Shown here: piece after piece, positions 26,164-34,751 of the stretch
How positions within the stretch are numbered: position 1 is the first letter of the stretch
Layout: the number at the start of each line of letters is the position of its first letter
Assembly (NCBI GenBank): GCA_942492965.1
Contig: OW818656.1
Coordinates: forward strand, 2,418,001 to 2,482,000
Source of the DNA: Sphingosinicella sp942492965
Lineage (GTDB): Bacteria > Pseudomonadota > Alphaproteobacteria > Sphingomonadales > Sphingomonadaceae
Direction of reading: 5' to 3'
Length of the DNA: 64,000 bases
The notes under the pieces: model-generated
The model's input: only the letters and a program-made list of their open reading frames with translations
Told to the model about the DNA's origin: nothing
Databases searched by the model: none
Translations under genes and position numbers: made by a program

Positions 26164-27196
26164 CGACGCTGGCTTGGGCGCTGAGGCCGGCGATCAGCGG
26201 GCGGTCGCTCTTTGAATCGATCGCGATGCGCACCGGCACGCGCTGCGTTACCTTCACCCAGTTGCCGTTGGCGTTCTGCGCGGGAAGCAGCGCGAACTCG
26301 CTGCCCGTGCCCGCGCCGATGCTTTCGATGTGCCCGGAGAGGTTTTGGTCATAAGCGTCGATCGTGACGGTCGCCTTCTGACCGGGGCGCATCTTGCGCA
26401 GCTGGGTTTCCTTGAAGTTCGCCTCGATCCACGAATGGCCGTCGGCGACGAGGCTGAGCGTCGGCAGCCCGGCCGGAAGCATCGCGCCGACCTGCAACCG
26501 CTCGGTCTGGCTGATGATGCCGCTTGCGGGTGCGCGGATTTCCGTGCGCGAGAGGTTGAGCATCGCCTCCTCGCGTGCGGCGAGCGCGGCTTCGACCGCC
26601 GCGGGGCGGCTGGAGGCCGCAGCGCCGCTGCCGAGCGCGACGCGTGCCTTGCGCGCTTCCGATGTCGCCGTGTTCATCTGCTCGCGTGCCTTGGCGAGCG
26701 CGAGTTGTGCCGCCTGATAGCGCGCGCGCGTGGTGAAGCCGCGGTCCAGCAGTTCGGCCTGCCTGTCGAACTCGGCCTTGGCGAACGCGATCTCGTCGCG
26801 CGCGGCCGAGATATCGACGTCGGCGACCGTCACCTCGGCGCCGAGTTCGTCGACCTCGACGCGCGCCTTGGCGAGGGCGGCTTCCGCCTGCCTCAGCGCG
26901 ATGCGGAAGGGCTCGCGATCGATGCGGAACAGCAATTGGCCTTCCTGCACGCGCATGTTCTCGCGCACTGCCACTTCGACGACGCGGCCGCTGACCTCCG
27001 GCGCGATCGAAACCTTGTCCTGCTGCACATAGGCGTTGTCGGTCGTTTCATGCGCCCGCCCGGCGATATAGAGCCATGCGCCACCCACGATCAGCAGCAG
27101 CGGTACGGAAAGCATCAGCAGCGGGCGCAGCCACGTGGGGAAACGGCGGCGCGACATGGCCGTGTCGTCGTTCACTTCAAAGCCAAGGTCAGCCAT
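26153..27196 (-). CDS. emrA: HlyD-family membrane fusion protein (EmrA type)
   Basis: 347 aa from MADLGFEV at 27196. One N-terminal transmembrane helix (LLMLSVPLLLIVGGAWLYIAG) is followed by ETTDNAYVQQDKVSIAPEVSGRVVEVAVREN, the biotinyl-lipoyl-like half typical of EmrA/HlyD. A long coiled-coil hairpin and the second lipoyl half (RAPASGIISQTERLQVGAML) come next. It bridges the EmrB-like pump to the outer membrane. It overlaps the MarR-family gene by 8 bases and emrB by 11. Confidence 0.92.
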   Translation of the reverse strand: MADLGFEVNDDTAMSRRRFPTWLRPLLMLSVPLLLIVGGAWLYIAGRAHETTDNAYVQQDKVSIAPEVSGRVVEVAVRENMRVQEGQLLFRIDREPFRIALRQAEAALAKARVEVDELGAEVTVADVDISAARDEIAFAKAEFDRQAELLDRGFTTRARYQAAQLALAKAREQMNTATSEARKARVALGSGAAASSRPAAVEAALAAREEAMLNLSRTEIRAPASGIISQTERLQVGAMLPAGLPTLSLVADGHSWIEANFKETQLRKMRPGQKATVTIDAYDQNLSGHIESIGAGTGSEFALLPAQNANGNWVKVTQRVPVRIAIDSKSDRPLIAGLSAQASVDVR

Positions 27197-27632
27197 TGAC
27201 GACGTCCTGCCCTGTCTGGCGCAGCAGGTTGGCGCGCACACGTTCAAGATAGTTCGCGAAAGCCTCGCGTTCGGTTGGGGTAAAGCCTTCCAGCATGTCT
27301 GCGATCATGCGGTCGGAGACCGGCCCCAGTTCCTCCATCAGCGCGCGCGAACGCTGGGTCAGAAAGAGTCGCCAGGCGCGCCGGTCGGCGGGATCGGCCT
27401 GCCGCTCGACGAGGCCCGCCTCCTGGAGACGATCGACCATGCGCCCGACGGTGATCGCTTCGACCTCCAGCCTGTCCGCGAGTTCGCCCTGATTGATGCC
27501 CTCGCCTCGTTTCAACACGATGAGGACGCGCCATTGCGGACGGGTGACGCCGATGGCGCGCGCCCGCGCATCGAACTCGCGCCGTAGCAGGCGTGCACTG
27601 TCCGCGAGAAGAAAACCGAGTGATTCGCTCAT
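27189..27632 (-). CDS. MarR-family regulator of the efflux operon
   Basis: 147 aa from MSESLGFLLADSARLL. It has a winged helix with QWRVLIVLKRGEGINQGELADRLEVEAITVGRMVDRLQEAGLVERQADPADRR, the MarR recognition helix and wing. It is the first gene of the emrAB-like operon and probably represses it until a drug-like ligand binds. Upstream in-frame ATGs to 27713 exist, but they would run through the operator-like palindrome and add residues without family similarity. Confidence 0.9.
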   Translation of the reverse strand: MSESLGFLLADSARLLRREFDARARAIGVTRPQWRVLIVLKRGEGINQGELADRLEVEAITVGRMVDRLQEAGLVERQADPADRRAWRLFLTQRSRALMEELGPVSDRMIADMLEGFTPTEREAFANYLERVRANLLRQTGQDVVNG

Positions 27633-27643
27633 AAGCGTGGATA

Positions 27644-27661
27644 TAATAGCCATGCTTACTA
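27644..27661. promoter_or_regulatory. Candidate MarR-type operator
   Basis: TAATAGCCATGCTTACTA is an imperfect 18-base palindrome (TA-n-TA-nn-CATG-nn-TA-n-TA). It lies 12 bases upstream of the MarR-gene start and 51 before the divergent isomerase gene. Position, length and symmetry fit autoregulation by the adjacent regulator and possible control of both directions. Confidence 0.5.
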
Positions 27662-27711
27662 TGTGCAATGACAGGATGGCGCGCGCCGAAGTGTGGTGTA
27701 ATTTGTCGCAC

Positions 27712-28362
27712 ATGCCGACACTTTCCGCCGACGTCTTCTGGTCGTTCCGCTCGCCCTATTCGTATCTCGCGGCCCGCCGCTACCGCGCGCTGACGCAGGA
27801 ATACGACCTCAACATTGCGCTGCGCCCGGTGTATCCGCTCGCGATCCGCCAGCCCGATTTCTTCGAAACGAACCACCCCAACTGGCTCGGCTACACGATG
27901 CGGGATTTCGTGCGTGTGGCGCAGTATCTGGAGATACCCGTGGCGCCGCCGCGGCCCGATCCCATCGTGCAGAACATGTTCACGCGCGAGATCGCTGCGG
28001 ATCAGCCCTACATCTTCCGCCTGACGCGACTCGGACAGGCTGCGGCGCGGTGCGGGGCGGGACTTGCGTTTGCCGACGAGGTGTCGCGGCTCATCTGGGG
28101 CGGCACGGAAAACTGGCACGAGGGCGATCATCTTGCCGGGGCGGCAGCGCGCGCCGGGCTCGATTTCGCGGAGATCGAGGCCGAGGCCGCGGCCGATGCC
28201 GAAGCGCTCGACGCGGAGATCGCCGCGAACCAGCAGGCGCTCGAAAAGGCCGGGCACTGGGGCGTGCCGACGCTGGTGTTCGACGGGGAACCGTTCTTCG
28301 GTCAGGATCGTATCGACATTGCCGTCTGGCGCATGAAGCAGGCGGGACTGGAGGCGCGATGA
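27712..28362 (+). CDS. DsbA-family / 2-hydroxychromene-2-carboxylate isomerase-like protein
   Basis: 216 aa. It starts MPTLSADVFWSFRSPYSYLAARRY, the thioredoxin-fold opening of the GST-kappa/HCCA isomerase group, with Ser in place of a redox CxxC. The C-terminal GHWGVPTLVFDGEPFFGQDRID is also diagnostic. HCCA isomerases act in naphthalene-type aromatic breakdown with glutathione, but many homologues lie outside such pathways and no ring-cleavage genes are here. It overlaps the GFA gene by 4 bases. Confidence 0.85.
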   Translation: MPTLSADVFWSFRSPYSYLAARRYRALTQEYDLNIALRPVYPLAIRQPDFFETNHPNWLGYTMRDFVRVAQYLEIPVAPPRPDPIVQNMFTREIAADQPYIFRLTRLGQAAARCGAGLAFADEVSRLIWGGTENWHEGDHLAGAAARAGLDFAEIEAEAAADAEALDAEIAANQQALEKAGHWGVPTLVFDGEPFFGQDRIDIAVWRMKQAGLEAR

Positions 28363-28802
28363 CGAAGGTGACTGGCGGCTGCCAGTGCGGCCGCATCCGC
28401 TACGAAGCGGAGATCGAAAACTACGAGGCCTATCTCTGCCATTGCCGCTATTGCCAGCGCGCGACGGGCGGCGTCTCGATCGCGTTCAAGAACCTGCCCA
28501 AGGCGGCGGTGCACTGGGCCCGGGAGCCGGACTGGTATGTCTCCTCGCCGATCGCGAAGCGGCCGTTCTGCTCGGCCTGCGGCACGCCGCTCGGCTTCGC
28601 GTTCCCCGACAGCGACCACATGGACCTGACCGTCGGCACGTTCGACGACCCCGCGCCGTTCTTCCCGACCTCCAATTTCGGCATCGAGAGCCGCCACGAT
28701 GCATGGAGCGACACGTCCGCTCTTCCCGGCCAGCGCTGCGATGAGTACGAGGCGCTGAACAGAAGGTGGAAGGAAGCGGGTGTCTCTCCAGACGCGGGAT
28801 AG
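28359..28802 (+). CDS. GFA/CENP-V domain zinc protein
   Basis: 147 aa. The Cys pattern CQCGRIRYEAE, YLCHCRYCQRATGG and FCSACGTPLGF is the zinc-binding signature of the GFA (glutathione-dependent formaldehyde-activating) fold. Formaldehyde activation by this family is disputed, so only a glutathione- or thiol-related role is suggested. It overlaps the isomerase stop (ATGA) and the next gene start by 23 bases. Confidence 0.88.
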   Translation: MTKVTGGCQCGRIRYEAEIENYEAYLCHCRYCQRATGGVSIAFKNLPKAAVHWAREPDWYVSSPIAKRPFCSACGTPLGFAFPDSDHMDLTVGTFDDPAPFFPTSNFGIESRHDAWSDTSALPGQRCDEYEALNRRWKEAGVSPDAG

Positions 28803-29544
28803 GGATTTCGAATCGTTCGATGGCGTCCGCATGGCGTGGACGGAGGCCGGGCCGGAAGACGGGCGCCCGCTCGTGCTGCTCCACGGCCTGTTCTCGAACG
28901 CGCACGTCAACTGGGTGAAGTTCGGCACGGCGGCGCGCATCGCCGACGCCGGCCTGCGCCTGATCATGCCGGATTTCCGCGCGCACGGAAAAAGCGCCGC
29001 ACCGACGGATGCCGAGTTCTATCCGGCCGACGTGCTTGCAAGCGACGTCCTCGCGCTGATCGATCACCTTGGCCTTACCGACTACGACCTCGGCGGTTAT
29101 TCGCTCGGCGGGCGGCAGACGCTGCGCGCGGTGATCCGCGGGGCGACGCCGCGTCGCATCGCAGTTATCGGCATGGGGCTCGGCGCGGTCGTGAACGTCG
29201 CGCCCAGCACGAACTGGTTTCTCGACACGGTTCGAAACGCCGATGCACACGCGCGGGGCAGCGAGGCTTATTTTGCGATCCAGTTCATGCGCACCAACAA
29301 GATCGATCCCGAGGCTGCGATCCACCTCCTGAACGCGCAGGTCGATTCTGCGCTCGCCGATGTCGAGGCGATCACGCAGCCTGCGCTCGTGCTGTGCGGT
29401 GCCGAAGATCACTACAATGCCGAGGCGCTCCGGCTGTCCGAAACGCTGCCGAATGCGACGTGGCGTGAAATCCCCGGCACGCACATGTCGAGCGTCACGC
29501 GCCCTGAACTCGGTTCGTCGCTGGCGGACTTCTTCGCAGCTTGA
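28780..29544 (+). CDS. Alpha/beta hydrolase
   Basis: 254 aa from GTG 28780, inside the end of the GFA gene. It has LVLLHGLFSN (oxyanion hole), the nucleophile elbow GGYSLGGRQTL with Ser, an Asp in CGAEDHYN and the final His in PGTHMSSVTRPE, a complete triad. The FRAHGKSAAP segment is typical of the fold. The substrate is unknown. It ends the isomerase-GFA-hydrolase trio, which may be a small detoxification operon. Confidence 0.88.
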   Translation: MSLQTRDRDFESFDGVRMAWTEAGPEDGRPLVLLHGLFSNAHVNWVKFGTAARIADAGLRLIMPDFRAHGKSAAPTDAEFYPADVLASDVLALIDHLGLTDYDLGGYSLGGRQTLRAVIRGATPRRIAVIGMGLGAVVNVAPSTNWFLDTVRNADAHARGSEAYFAIQFMRTNKIDPEAAIHLLNAQVDSALADVEAITQPALVLCGAEDHYNAEALRLSETLPNATWREIPGTHMSSVTRPELGSSLADFFAA

Positions 29545-29601
29545 CCCTCTGCCGCGCGGTTCTACCCTGAAGCCATAACGGTTCAGGGGAGATATCCGAC
29601 C

Positions 29602-31401
29602 ATGAAAAACCTGACTTCCGCGCTCGCGCTCGCCGCGATGCTGCTCGCGACCGGCGCGGCACCCGCGCCGACGTCTGCCGATGCCGATGCCTTCGTGGCA
29701 AAGGCCGAGAAGGATCTGGAAGAGCTCGGCATTTTTGCCGCGCGCGCCGCGTGGGTGAATGCCACCTACATCACCGACGATACCGACATCCTTGCCGCGC
29801 GTACCGGTGCGGCCTTCACCGAGGCGGGCGTGCGCTATGCCTCCGAAGCCGCGAAATATGCGTCGCTGCCGGGGCTCTCTTACGACACCAAGCGCAAGCT
29901 CGACATGCTGCGGCAGGGTCTTGTCGCCCCGGCGCCGAACACGCCGGGCGCGGCGGACAAACTCTCCACGCTGCTCACCGGGCTGCAATCGGCCTACGGC
30001 AAGGGCAAGGGCACCTACAAGGGCGAGGTGAAGAGCGGCAACGACCTTGAAGCGCTGATGGGCACCGAGCGCGATCCCGAGGGGCTGAAGGAGATGTGGG
30101 TTTCCTGGCACAAGGTCGGCGTACCGATGCGAAATGACTATACGCAGTTCGTCTCCATCTCGAACGCGGGCTCGAAGGAACTCGGCTATGCCGACACCGG
30201 CGCGCAGTGGCGCGCGGGCTACGACATGGAGCCGGACGCGTTTGCGAAGCTTACCGACGACACGTGGAAGCAGGTGAAGCCGCTCTACGACCAATTGCAC
30301 TGCTACACGCGCACGAAGCTCAACGAGGCCTATGGCGATGCCGTGCAGCCGAAGACCGGCCCGATCCGCGCCGACCTTCTCGGCAACATGTGGGCGCAGG
30401 AGTGGGGCAACATCTACGATGTCGTCGCACCGAAGGGCGCGGGTGATGTCGGTTACGATCTCACCGAACTGCTTGTCGCCAAGGGCAACACGCCCGAGAC
30501 GATCGTGAAGACGGGCGAGGCGTTCTTCTCCTCGCTCGGCTTCGCGCCGCTGCCCCAGACCTTCTGGCAGCGCTCGATGATCACCGCGCCGCGCGACCGC
30601 GAAGTCGTGTGCCACGCAAGCGCGTGGGACATCGACAACAAGGACGACATCCGCATCAAGATGTGCACCAAGGTGAACGGCGACGACTTCGTCACTGTCC
30701 ATCACGAGCTTGGGCACAACTACTACCAACGCGCCTATAACCAGCAGCCATACCTCTACATGAACAGCGCCAACGACGGCTTCCACGAGGCGGTCGGCGA
30801 CTTCATCGCCCTGTCGGTGACGCCGGATTATCTCGTCAAGATCGGGCTGCTTGATCCCAAGGCGGTGCCGAGCGCGGACAAGGACATCGGGCTGCTTCTG
30901 AAACAGGCGATGGACAAGGTGGCGTTCCTGCCCTTCGGGCTTCTTATCGACAAGTGGCGCTGGGGTGTGTTCTCCGGGAAGATCACGCCCAACACCTACA
31001 ACACGGCGTGGAACGACCTGCGCCTGCAGTATCAGGGCATCGTACCGCCGGTGCCGCGCAGCGAGGCGGATTTCGATCCGGGCGCGAAATACCACATCCC
31101 CGGCAACACGCCTTACACGCGCTATTTCCTCGCGCGGCTGCTGCAGTTCCAGTTCCATCAGGCGGCGTGCAAACAGGCGGGCTGGAAGGGGCCGCTGCAC
31201 CGCTGCTCGATCTACGGCGACAAGAAGGTCGGCGAGAAGCTGAACGCGATGCTGGAGATGGGCGCCTCGAAGCCGTGGCCCGATGCTCTGCAGGCGTTCA
31301 CGGGCTCGCGGCAGATGGATGGCAAGGCGATGATCGCCTATTTCCAGCCGCTGATGACGTGGCTTGAAAAGCAGAACAAGGGCAAAACCTGCGGGTGGTA
31401 A
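29602..31401 (+). CDS. M2-family peptidyl-dipeptidase (ACE-like), exported
   Basis: 599 aa. A signal peptide (LTSALALAAMLLATGAAPAP) precedes a peptidase M2 domain. The zinc motif HELGH is at residues 368-372, and the third ligand, Glu396, lies in HEAVGD. The surrounding VHHELGHNYYQRAY and the C-terminal RYFLARLLQFQFHQAACKQAGW are strongly like angiotensin-converting enzyme. It would remove C-terminal dipeptides from peptides in the periplasm. It stands alone between the hydrolase and the opposite-strand amn, and the two stop codons are adjacent. Confidence 0.93.
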   Translation: MKNLTSALALAAMLLATGAAPAPTSADADAFVAKAEKDLEELGIFAARAAWVNATYITDDTDILAARTGAAFTEAGVRYASEAAKYASLPGLSYDTKRKLDMLRQGLVAPAPNTPGAADKLSTLLTGLQSAYGKGKGTYKGEVKSGNDLEALMGTERDPEGLKEMWVSWHKVGVPMRNDYTQFVSISNAGSKELGYADTGAQWRAGYDMEPDAFAKLTDDTWKQVKPLYDQLHCYTRTKLNEAYGDAVQPKTGPIRADLLGNMWAQEWGNIYDVVAPKGAGDVGYDLTELLVAKGNTPETIVKTGEAFFSSLGFAPLPQTFWQRSMITAPRDREVVCHASAWDIDNKDDIRIKMCTKVNGDDFVTVHHELGHNYYQRAYNQQPYLYMNSANDGFHEAVGDFIALSVTPDYLVKIGLLDPKAVPSADKDIGLLLKQAMDKVAFLPFGLLIDKWRWGVFSGKITPNTYNTAWNDLRLQYQGIVPPVPRSEADFDPGAKYHIPGNTPYTRYFLARLLQFQFHQAACKQAGWKGPLHRCSIYGDKKVGEKLNAMLEMGASKPWPDALQAFTGSRQMDGKAMIAYFQPLMTWLEKQNKGKTCGW

Positions 31402-32841
31402 CTACCTGAACGCCGGTTCGTCGAAGGCGCGGAGCTTGCGGCTGTGCAGGCGTGAGCCTGCGGCGCGGAGCAGGTCGCAAGTGGCGATGCCGATGCGGAT
31501 GTGTTCGCGGATGGCGCGTTCGTAGAAGCGGTTCGCCTGGCCCGGCAGCTTGAGCTCGCCGTGCAGCGGCTTGTCAGACACGCAGAGCAGCGTGCCGTAG
31601 GGAACACGGAAGCGGTAGCCCTGCGCGGCGATCGTCGCCGATTCCATGTCGATCGCGACGGCGCGCGACTGCGAGAAGCGCAGCGCTGAAAGCGAGTAAC
31701 GCAGCTCCCAGTTGCGGTCGTCGGTGGTGACGACAGTGCCGGTGCGCAGGCGCCGTTTCAGCGCGTCGGCGCTTTCGCCGGTGACATCGAGCGCGGCCTG
31801 CTGGAGCGCCTGCTGCACCTCCGCGATGGCGGGGATGGGGATTTCGGGCGGCAGCACGTCGTCGAGCACGTGGTCGTCGCGCAGATATGCGTGCGCGAGC
31901 ACATAGTCGCCGATCGTCTGCGTGGGACGAAGCCCGCCGCAGTGGCCGATCATCAGCCACGCCTCGGGGCGCAGCACGGCGAGATGATCGGTGATCGTCT
32001 TGGCGTTCGAGGGGCCGACGCCGATGTTGACGAGGCTGATGCCGGTGCCGTCCTCGCTCATCAGGTGCCAGGCGGGCATCTGGTGCCGTCGCCATGCTGC
32101 GTCCGAAGCCATGCGCTCCGGGTCGGCGTCGCCCGCGGTCATCACCACGCCGCCCGCGCCCGAAAGCGCGATGTAGCGGCCGCCGGGCGTCAGCTGCTCG
32201 CACGCCCAGCGCACGAACTCGTCGACGTAGCGGTGGTAGTTCGTGAACAGCACATAGCGCTGCACGTGCTCGGGCGGCGTGCCCGTGTAGTGGCGAAGCC
32301 GCGCGAGGCTGAAATCGGTGCGCAGCGCATCGAACAGCGCGAGCGGCCGCGCCGGGCTGAGCGCCGGGTTCCAGAGACCGTCCGCCACTTCGTCGCCGAT
32401 ATGGGCAAGTTCGGTTGCCGGGAACCAGCGCGCGAGTTCCTCTGCACGTACCTCGCCGAGGTCGAGCCCGCCCGTGTCGAGCACGTAGGGGAAGGGAATT
32501 TCCTGCTGGCCGGGCGCGGCCTCGAACGTCACGCCGTAATCACGCGTGAGCAGGTTGATCTGCTCGGCAAGATAGTCGCGGAACAGTGCCGGGCGCGTGA
32601 TGCTGGTGGCGTAGGTGCCCGGCGCGGTGAGCCGTCCCCACGCGTGGGAGGCGGGCCGCGCCGCGCGTTCGCCGCTGTAGCGCAGCCGAAGTTCGGGATA
32701 AGCGAAGGCGCCGGCCTTGCGCGCCGCCTCGTCGGGGGGCGTGCCGTCCGCGATATAGGCTTGCAGGGCCGTCCGCAGCCGTTCGCGGGACGCCTCATAG
32801 AGGCGATCGAGTTCCGCGACGACGGCTGCGGCGTCCTGCAT
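31402..32841 (-). CDS. amn: AMP nucleosidase
   Basis: 479 aa, close to the E. coli length. It cleaves AMP to adenine and ribose 5-phosphate, tuning adenylate pools. The N-terminal AMP nucleosidase domain (RPALFRDYLAEQINLLTRDYGV, VGPSNAKTITDHLAVLRPEAWLMIGHCGGLRP) continues into a phosphorylase-like C-terminal half with AVAIDMESATIAAQGYRFRVPYGTLLCVSD. It is separated by 6 bases from the upstream peroxiredoxin stop-to-start span and is likely independently read. Confidence 0.93.
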   Translation of the reverse strand: MQDAAAVVAELDRLYEASRERLRTALQAYIADGTPPDEAARKAGAFAYPELRLRYSGERAARPASHAWGRLTAPGTYATSITRPALFRDYLAEQINLLTRDYGVTFEAAPGQQEIPFPYVLDTGGLDLGEVRAEELARWFPATELAHIGDEVADGLWNPALSPARPLALFDALRTDFSLARLRHYTGTPPEHVQRYVLFTNYHRYVDEFVRWACEQLTPGGRYIALSGAGGVVMTAGDADPERMASDAAWRRHQMPAWHLMSEDGTGISLVNIGVGPSNAKTITDHLAVLRPEAWLMIGHCGGLRPTQTIGDYVLAHAYLRDDHVLDDVLPPEIPIPAIAEVQQALQQAALDVTGESADALKRRLRTGTVVTTDDRNWELRYSLSALRFSQSRAVAIDMESATIAAQGYRFRVPYGTLLCVSDKPLHGELKLPGQANRFYERAIREHIRIGIATCDLLRAAGSRLHSRKLRAFDEPAFR

Positions 32842-32847
32842 GTCGGT

Positions 32848-33333
32848 TTAGGCGAGCTGGCTCAGCAGGTGCTCGGCGCTCGACACACGGAAGGCGCCCG
32901 GTTCCTCGATGTTGAGCTCGCTGACGACGCCGTCCTTCACGACCACGGAGAAGCGCTGACCGCGCTTGCCCATGCCGAACTTGGAGGCATCCATCGTGAG
33001 GCCGAGCGCTTCGGAGAAGCTGCCGTTGCCGTCGGCGAGCATCGTCACCTTGCCGTCGGCGCCTGCGCCCTTGCCCCATGCGCCCATCACGAACGCGTCG
33101 TTCACGGCAAGGCAGGCGATCTCGTCGACGCCTTTCGCCTTCAGTTCGTCGGCGTGATCGATAAAGCCGGGGAGGTGCTTGGCCGAGCAGGTCGGCGTGA
33201 ACGCGCCGGGGACCGAGAAGAGCGCGACGGTGCGGCCGGCGAAGAACTCGTCGGTGTGGACCGGCGCGGGGCCGCTTTCCGTCATCGTCATCAGCGTTGC
33301 GCTCGGGACCTTGTCGCCTACCGAAATCGTCAT
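32848..33333 (-). CDS. Peroxiredoxin (Prx5/AhpE-like)
   Basis: 161 aa thiol peroxidase. The peroxidatic Cys49 lies in VPGAFTPTCSAKHLPGF, the Prx5-type motif, and the chain has WGKGAGADGKVTMLADGNGSF and GQRFSVVVKDGVV. It reduces peroxides using glutaredoxin or thioredoxin. There is no fused glutaredoxin domain. The start MTISVGDKVPSATL at 33333 has AGGAGCAAG before it. It precedes amn by 6 bases and is divergent from yqgE. Confidence 0.92.
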   Translation of the reverse strand: MTISVGDKVPSATLMTMTESGPAPVHTDEFFAGRTVALFSVPGAFTPTCSAKHLPGFIDHADELKAKGVDEIACLAVNDAFVMGAWGKGAGADGKVTMLADGNGSFSEALGLTMDASKFGMGKRGQRFSVVVKDGVVSELNIEEPGAFRVSSAEHLLSQLA

Positions 33334-33441
33334 GGGTCTTGCTCCTTGGACGGGGGAATCTGGACGCGCTTGGTAACCGGTCCCCCGCCGATCGCCAAGC
33401 GTCCGTTGGCATAAGGCTGCAGGATTGCCTATAGTTCCACG

Positions 33442-34002
33442 ATGGACGTCGCGCCCTATCTTTCGGGACAGCTTCTGCTGTCGATGCCCGGCATGGCCGA
33501 TCCGCGATTCGAGCGCGTGGTGATCGCGATGTGCGTTCACGATGCCGAATCGGCGCTGGGGCTCATCGTCAACAAGGTCCGCGACGATATCGACGTGCGC
33601 AGCCTGCTCGAACAGCTTGACGTCGATCCCGGCATCGCGCCCGCCGTGCCGGTGTTCGCGGGCGGTCCGGTGGAGCCGGGCAGGGGTTTCGTGCTGCACA
33701 GCCCGGAATACGAAGGCCAGTCGACGCTTTCGGTTGGGGGACGCTGGGCGCTCACCGCAACGCTCGACATCCTGCGCGACATCGCCGCCGGAAAAGGGCC
33801 GAAACGCTGGCTCATCGCGCTCGGCTACGCGGGCTGGGGGCCGGGTCAGCTCGACGAGGAGATGACGCGCCACGGCTGGTTCGGGGTGCCCGGAAGCGCC
33901 GAACTGCTGTTCGATGCACCGATTGACGGGCGCTGGACATCCGCATTCGCGGGCGCCGGCATCGACGTTGGTTTGCTCAGCGCCAGCGCAGGGCACGCAT
34001 AG
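33442..34002 (+). CDS. YqgE/AlgH family protein
   Basis: 186 aa. It has YLSGQLLLSMPGMADPRFERVVIAMCVHDAESALGLIVNK and VFAGGPVEPGRGFVLHS, the YqgE signature blocks, and GYAGWGPGQLDEEM near the end. The family is widespread and structurally characterised, but its biochemical role is not settled. It is monocistronic, divergent from the peroxiredoxin gene. Confidence 0.92.
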   Translation: MDVAPYLSGQLLLSMPGMADPRFERVVIAMCVHDAESALGLIVNKVRDDIDVRSLLEQLDVDPGIAPAVPVFAGGPVEPGRGFVLHSPEYEGQSTLSVGGRWALTATLDILRDIAAGKGPKRWLIALGYAGWGPGQLDEEMTRHGWFGVPGSAELLFDAPIDGRWTSAFAGAGIDVGLLSASAGHA

Positions 34003-34124
34003 CCATTCGCGCTTAATTGTTAGGCAACCGTTCCGTTTAAGCCCTGATTTACACCCGAGTCGCACTCTTGGCTTGCCGCCGGGAGACGTGGGTCCCTCCC
34101 CGCGCGTCAGCTGGGGGTCACGTC

Positions 34125-34589
34125 ATGAAAAGAGTTTCGAAAATGCTCATCAGCAGCGCCGCCGCGCTGCTGTCCCTGTCGCTTGCCACGCCGGCAGCCG
34201 CACAGAACTGCTGGAACGGCGCAGCGGTGAAGGCCGCCAAGGTGCGCGACCTGCAGACGCTGCTGATGGTCGGCGCGCTGCAATGCCGCTCCACGCAGTA
34301 CGATGTGCTCGGCCACTACAATCGCTTCGTGAGGACGCACCGCACCACGATTTCCGCGCACAACGACGTGCTGAAAACGCACTTTGTCCGCGCGGGCAAG
34401 GCGCGCGACTACGACCGCTTCACAACCGCGATGGCGAATGGCCATTCGGCCGGCGCCGCCAATCCGGAATTCTGCAAGGAAACCGCGGCGCTCGCCGAAC
34501 AGGTCGCCGGGCTCGGCCGCGCCGAGGTTGAGGCGATCGCCGATCGGATGTTCGTTTCGCCCAAGGGCGTGGGCCGCACCTGTTCCTGA
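34125..34589 (+). CDS. Small periplasmic protein of unknown function upstream of ahcY
   Basis: 154 aa from ATG 34125. A signal peptide (KMLISSAAALLSLSLATPAAAQ) precedes a helical mature part with three Cys (NCWNG, ALQCRSTQYD, EFCKET, plus a C-terminal GRTCS). It contains VRDLQTLLMVGALQCR and YNRFVRTHR. Paired cysteines suggest disulfides in the periplasm. A terminator separates it from ahcY, so it is not part of that operon. I do not recognise the family. Confidence 0.75.
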   Translation: MKRVSKMLISSAAALLSLSLATPAAAQNCWNGAAVKAAKVRDLQTLLMVGALQCRSTQYDVLGHYNRFVRTHRTTISAHNDVLKTHFVRAGKARDYDRFTTAMANGHSAGAANPEFCKETAALAEQVAGLGRAEVEAIADRMFVSPKGVGRTCS

Positions 34590-34690
34590 TCGCGTTTCAG
34601 TTTCGTCGCGTCGCTTACCGTTTTCCCAGTCCCTCCGGCCCGTCGCCGCTGTTTTCCTCCCCTTTTGCGGCGGTCGCGGGCGGTTTCTCA

Positions 34691-34730
34691 CGGCTGCGCA
34701 GGCTCATGCTTGCGCAGCCGCCTTTCTTTG
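34691..34730 (+). terminator. Rho-independent terminator before ahcY
   Basis: A perfect 10-base stem, CGGCTGCGCA / TGCGCAGCCG, with a 10-base loop, followed by CCTTTCTTTG. It lies 100 bases after the small periplasmic protein gene and just before the ahcY control region. Confidence 0.85.
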
Positions 34731-34735
34731 TGGAC

Positions 34736-34751
34736 ATAAAGAGTTCTTTAT
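34736..34751. promoter_or_regulatory. Palindromic operator of ahcY (SahR/SamR-like)
   Basis: ATAAAGA-GT-TCTTTAT is a perfect inverted repeat 90 bases before ahcY, placed within a likely promoter (TTGTGG upstream, TATATT-like box at its right edge). ArsR-family SahR/SamR regulators of S-adenosylmethionine metabolism are known to control ahcY in Proteobacteria through short palindromes. Matching this site to them is from memory. No SAH riboswitch fold was recognised in the leader. Confidence 0.55.

Noticed and set aside
28486..31200. 904-residue minus-strand frame opposite the GFA, hydrolase and M2 peptidase genes
   Set aside because: The plus strand carries three clear enzymes with catalytic motifs here. 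Long antisense frames are expected in high-GC DNA, and the composition (His/Arg/Val-rich) is typical of a shadow.
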